A stretch of 8,214 nt of DNA from JBEKJU01 sp050011095. Its GTDB lineage: Bacteria > Desulfobacterota > Syntrophorhabdia > Syntrophorhabdales > WCHB1-27. Where the stretch lies: NCBI GenBank assembly GCA_050011095.1, contig JBEKJU010000178.1, forward strand, positions 1 through 8,214. The letters are read 5' to 3'. Below the pieces are notes generated by a model that searched no databases, was not told the DNA's origin, and saw only the letters and a list, made by a program, of their open reading frames with translations. Both the position numbers and the translations under genes were made by a program. Shown here one piece after another: positions 5,311-8,214 of the stretch. Within the stretch, counting starts at the first letter, position 1. Each line of letters opens with the position of its first letter.

Positions 5311-8007
5311 GTGGGTACGGTCAATCTGACAATAGATGACATAAACGTGGAGGTCCAGGCGGGCGCGACGGTGTTCTGGGCAGCGAAAAAGATCGGCATC
5401 GAGATTCCGCATCTCTGCTACAGTGAAGGCCTTTCGCCTACGAGCGCGTGCAGGCTGTGCGTCGTGGAGGTGCAGGGGGCACGGAACCTCTCAGCCGCGT
5501 GCTCGCTCCCCGTATCTAATAACATGGTCGTCAGGACCGCCACGCCGCGGGTAGTGGCCGCGAGGCGCATGGTGCTCGAATTCCTGCTCTCCGACCACCC
5601 TGCCGACTGCATGACGTGCGAGAAAAGCGGGACGTGCGCCCTCGAGAAGTACGCCTACCAGTTCGGCATCCGAAAAACCGGCTTCGAGGGGGAAAAGCAC
5701 GCCTATCCCGTTCGCGACGCCAACCCCTTCTTCGAAAGGGATTACAACAAGTGCATCCTCTGCGGCAGGTGCGTCACGGTCTGTCACGAGGTGCAGTACT
5801 GCGGCGCCGTCGACCTGAGCCGCAGGGGGTTTGCCACGAAGGTGGCCGCCTTCGGCGACCGGTCCATGAAGGAGACACCCTGCGTCTTCTGCGGCAACTG
5901 CGTGAGCGTCTGCCCCACGGGGGCCCTCACGGTGAAGGCGGGCCGCTTCCAGGGCCGCGACTGGGAAATGAAAAAGGTCCCCACGATCTGCTCGTACTGC
6001 GGCGTGGGCTGCACCATCGTCCTGAACGTCAAGGACGACAGGGTCGTAAAGGTGACCTCCGACAGGGACGTCGGCATGAACAGGGGATGGACCTGTGTCA
6101 AGGGCAGATTCGGCTTCGATTACATCCACAGCCCCGACCGTCTGACCACCCCTCTCGTCAGGGACGGCGAAAACCTGCGCAAGGCCGGATGGGACGAGGC
6201 CCTCAGCATGGCGGCATCCGGCCTCAAGAGGGTCAAGGAACAATACGGGCCGGACGCGGTCGCCTTCCTCGCCTCGGCGAAGTGCACGAACGAGGAAAAC
6301 TATCTCCTCCAGAAGATCGCCAGACTCGCTATGGGCACGAACAATGTCGATCACTGCGCCCGTCTCTGACACAGCTCCACCGTCGCCGGTCTGGCGATGG
6401 CCTTCGGGAGCGGTGCGATGACCAACTCCATCGGCGAGATAGCGAATGCCGATACGATCTTCGTGATCGGCTCCAACACGACCGAGAACCACCCTGTCAT
6501 CGCCCTCGAGATAAAGAAGGCGGTGCGGCAGAATGGCGCGAAGCTGATCGTCGCCGATCCGAGGAGGATCGAGCTCGTCGATTACGCGCAGCTGTGGCTT
6601 GCCCAGAAGCCTGGGACCGACGTGGCGCTCATCAACGGCATGATCAACGCGATCGTCGCGGGCGACATGGTCAACAAGGACTTTGTCGCGGGGCGAACCG
6701 AGGGATATGAGACCCTCGCCGAGTCCGTCAGGGACTACACGCCCCAGGCGGTCGAGGCGATCACGGGGGTGAAGGCGGCCGATATCATCGAGGCGGCGCG
6801 CCTCTTCGCCCGGTCCGGGAGCGCGTCGATCCTATACTCCATGGGCATCACCCAGCACACATCGGGCACCAATAATGTCCTCGCCCTCGCCAACCTTTCC
6901 ATGGTGACCGGGCAGATAGGCAAGCCCTCGTCGGGCGTCAACCCGCTGCGGGGTCAGAACAACGTGCAAGGCGCTTGTGACATGGGGGCCTTGCCCAATG
7001 TCTTCACCGGCTACCAGAGGGTCGACGACGAGGCATTGAGGGCGAAATTCGAAGATGCGTGGGGCGGTTCCCTTCCCGCGCGGCCCGGGCTAACCCTGAT
7101 GGAGATGATGAAGGCCATAGGCGAGGGCCGCATAAAGGCGCTCTTTGTCCTCGGTGAGAACCCGCTCCTCACCGACCCGGACTCGGCTAAGGTGCGCCGG
7201 GAGCTTTCGAACCTGGACATCCTCGTGGTTCAGGATATCTTCCTCACCGAGACGGCCGAGGTCGCCCACGTGGTCCTGCCGGGTGTAAGCTTCGCGGAAA
7301 AGGACGGCACCTTTACGAACACGGAGAGACGGGTGCAGAGGGTCAGGGCGGCTATCAGCCCCCTCGGCGACGCGCGTCCCGACTGGCGGATCCTCACCGA
7401 TCTCGCGTCCCGGCTTGGTTTGCCCATGCCCTATCAATCACCCGAGGCGATCATGGCCGAGATCGCCGGCCTCACGCCCTCTTACGGCGGCATCACCTAC
7501 GACCGCATAAACAAACTCGGCATCCAGTGGCCCTGCCCGTCCGTCGATCATCCGGGCACACCGTACCTCCACAAGGGCCAGTTCGTGAGGGGTAAGGGCA
7601 AGTTCCACGCGACACCGTACGTGCCCTCCCCCGAGCTGCCCGACGACGAGTACCCCTTCTGCCTGACGACGGGCCGGATGCTCTATCACTACCACGGGGT
7701 CCTTTCGAGAAAATCGAAGCCCCTTTCCGAAATGGCGCCGGAACCGATAATAGACGTTAACCGTGAGGATGCCCGGAGACTTGGCTTCAATGGGAAAGGG
7801 GCGCGGGTCATCGTGGAATCGAGGCGAGGGCGCATCGAGGCGAGGGCGCGGGCAGTCGACTATCTCCAGGAGGGTCTCATCTTCATGACCTTTCACTTCA
7901 GGGAGGCTGCGGCAAATCTTCTCACCCTCGATGCCCTCGACCCCATCGCGAAAATACCGGGCTATAAGGTCTGCGCGGTGAAGATCAGGCTGGCCGATGA
8001 GGGATAG
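5311..8007 (+). CDS. Selenocysteine formate dehydrogenase catalytic subunit
   Basis: This protein catalyses formate + NAD(P)+ to CO2 + NAD(P)H together with its two partners, or the reverse. It has 898 residues when the TGA at 6367-6369 is read as Sec353. Order of domains: [2Fe-2S] ferredoxin (C36, C47, C50, C64); NuoG-like His-Cys3 [4Fe-4S] (H96, C100, C103, C109); two [4Fe-4S] (C148/151/154/158 and C191/194/197/201); the molybdopterin-oxidoreductase proximal [4Fe-4S] (C227, C230, C234, C262) with K264; the bis-MGD catalytic core; and a C-terminal dinucleotide-binding domain from about 780 (LTTGRMLYHYHG). Sec353-His354 lie in ARL-U-HSSTVAGLA. R547 in NPLRGQNNVQGACDMG matches the catalytic Arg of E. 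coli FdhF. The GTG start at 5311 follows GGAGG (5299-5303) by 7 bases and the previous stop by one base. There is no Tat signal, so the enzyme is cytoplasmic. Mo or W cannot be told from sequence. Ordinary gene callers would split it at 6369 and restart at 6397. Confidence 0.95.
6367..6400 (+). promoter_or_regulatory. Selenocysteine UGA codon and bacterial SECIS hairpin
   Basis: The UGA at 6367-6369 is followed by a stem of eight consecutive pairs (one G-U): CCGUCGCC at 6380-6387 with GGCGAUGG at 6393-6400, closing a GGUCU loop (6388-6392). The loop GG starts 18 bases after the UGA. A GGUCU loop with bulged G/U bases at about this distance is what SelB recognises in E. coli fdhF; that comparison is from memory. 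The hairpin lies wholly within coding sequence, whose translation (HSSTVAGLAMAF) is the conserved protein motif, so RNA and protein constraints coincide. Confidence 0.9.
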
Positions 8008-8028
8008 GCAGCGCCATGCGGATTTTCC

Positions 8029-8049
8029 CCTTCGGATTCCCGCCGAAGG
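8029..8049 (+). other. Upstream hairpin competing with the main 3' hairpin
   Basis: CCTTCGG (8029-8035) pairs perfectly with CCGAAGG (8043-8049) around a 7-base loop. Its 3' arm shares AAGG (8046-8049) with the 5' arm of the larger hairpin at 8046-8093, so the two cannot form together. It begins 21 bases after the fdhA stop. Confidence 0.35.
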
Positions 8050-8093
8050 CGGAGATGAGGGGATACATTTTCCTCACCTGTCATCTCCGCCTT
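8046..8093. terminator. Large 3' hairpin after fdhA, possible terminator
   Basis: AAGGCGGAGATGA (8046-8058) and TCATCTCCGCCTT (8081-8093) form a perfect 13-bp stem around a 22-base loop. It lies 38 bases after the fdhA stop and is the strongest inverted repeat in the window. No T-run follows on the plus strand (AAACCTAATAC), so it is not a textbook intrinsic terminator. It may protect the mRNA 3' end or assist Rho. A small stem, GTATC/GATAC (8116-8127), then precedes five T residues (8129-8133) and could add weak termination. With a possible convergent frame ending at 8108, the hairpin could serve both directions. Confidence 0.4.
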
Positions 8094-8107
8094 AAACCTA
8101 ATACTGT

Positions 8108-8214
8108 TCATTTAAGTATCTTGATACGTTTTTCGAAGTCAACCCGCTCGTTGCAGGGGACGGTCCTCGGCCGCAGATGATAGTTGCTCATCTTCCGCTT
8201 GACCCCCCGGGGGT
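8108..8214 (-). CDS. Possible convergent gene, C-terminal fragment or 27-aa ORF
   Basis: On the minus strand a frame is open from the right edge of the window to a TGA at 8110-8108. Inside it an ATG at 8191, preceded by GCGGAAG, would begin a 27-residue basic peptide (MSNYHLRPRTVPCNERVDFE, then a Lys/Ile-rich end). It could instead be the tail of a longer protein entering from beyond the window. I recognise no family. The stop lies just before the 8046-8093 hairpin, as expected of a convergent gene. The frame is too short to exclude chance. Confidence 0.25.
   Translation of the reverse strand, partial: PRGVKRKMSNYHLRPRTVPCNERVDFEKRIKILK

Noticed and set aside
6367..6369. TGA as an inactivating nonsense mutation (pseudogene)
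   Set aside because: The codon is exactly at the active-site Sec position, with a strong SECIS hairpin after it, and the frame is fully intact for more than 1.6 kb beyond it.
5491..6492. 333-codon minus-strand frame opposite fdhA
   Set aside because: It is antisense to well-matched fdhA sequence, including all the cysteine motifs, and rich in Gly, Ala, Asp and Val. It is a typical shadow frame in GC-rich coding DNA; the other long antisense frames across 2190-7896 are the same.
6397..8007. A separate molybdopterin oxidoreductase gene starting at the ATG at 6397
   Set aside because: It is in phase with the upstream frame and lacks its own ribosome binding site. It also lacks the conserved HSSTVAGLA and the iron-sulfur domains, which lie upstream of the Sec codon. 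It is the second part of fdhA.

Overview
This 8.2-kb, GC-rich window is dominated by one plus-strand operon of three genes (1700-8007). It encodes a soluble, cytoplasmic, NAD(P)-linked formate dehydrogenase of the molybdenum/tungsten-bis-pterin type. The catalytic subunit is a selenoprotein: an in-frame TGA at 6367-6369 splits its reading frame in two, and this codon sits exactly where formate dehydrogenases carry their catalytic Sec/Cys. It is followed at once by a good bacterial SECIS hairpin with the loop GGUCU. The host is therefore an anaerobe (or facultative anaerobe) that makes selenoproteins. The GC-rich codon use and the NuoE / NuoF-GltD fusion / FdhA gene set suggest a syntrophic or sulfate-reducing bacterium of the former Deltaproteobacteria (Desulfobacterota or a neighbour). 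That taxonomic call is inference.

Layout. Bases 1-310 are non-coding and rich in small hairpins, including a REP-like palindrome at 98-139 and a terminator-like stem near 214-229. They end in a plausible promoter for a 60-residue charged helical protein (311-493). Bases 494-794 hold no gene I can support. A minus-strand gene of unknown function (795-1352) has a proline/arginine-rich N-terminus and a small alpha/beta-like domain; its best promoter would give an almost leaderless transcript. The divergent intergenic region (1353-1699) carries a convincing sigma70-type promoter (1579-1607) reading into the operon.

Operon. A NuoE-like [2Fe-2S] subunit (1700-2188) overlaps by 8 bases a 1042-residue fusion (2181-5309). 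The fusion joins a NuoF-type NADH/FMN subunit to a GltD/NfnB-type FAD and NADPH oxidoreductase. One base later, with its ribosome binding site inside the end of the fusion gene, comes the 898-residue FdhA (5311-8007), with a NuoG-like iron-sulfur N-terminus and a Sec-dependent catalytic domain. Electrons from formate would pass from Sec/Mo(W) through the FdhA clusters to the NuoE/NuoF flavin module, and possibly to a second nucleotide site in the GltD-like half. The reverse direction would be CO2 reduction. No membrane subunit, quinone-binding subunit, haem protein or Tat signal is seen.

The end. After fdhA come two overlapping, mutually exclusive hairpins (8029-8093). An open minus-strand frame then enters from the right edge and stops at 8108; it is either the tail of a convergent gene or a chance ORF. 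I find no CRISPR array, tRNA, rRNA or insertion sequence.
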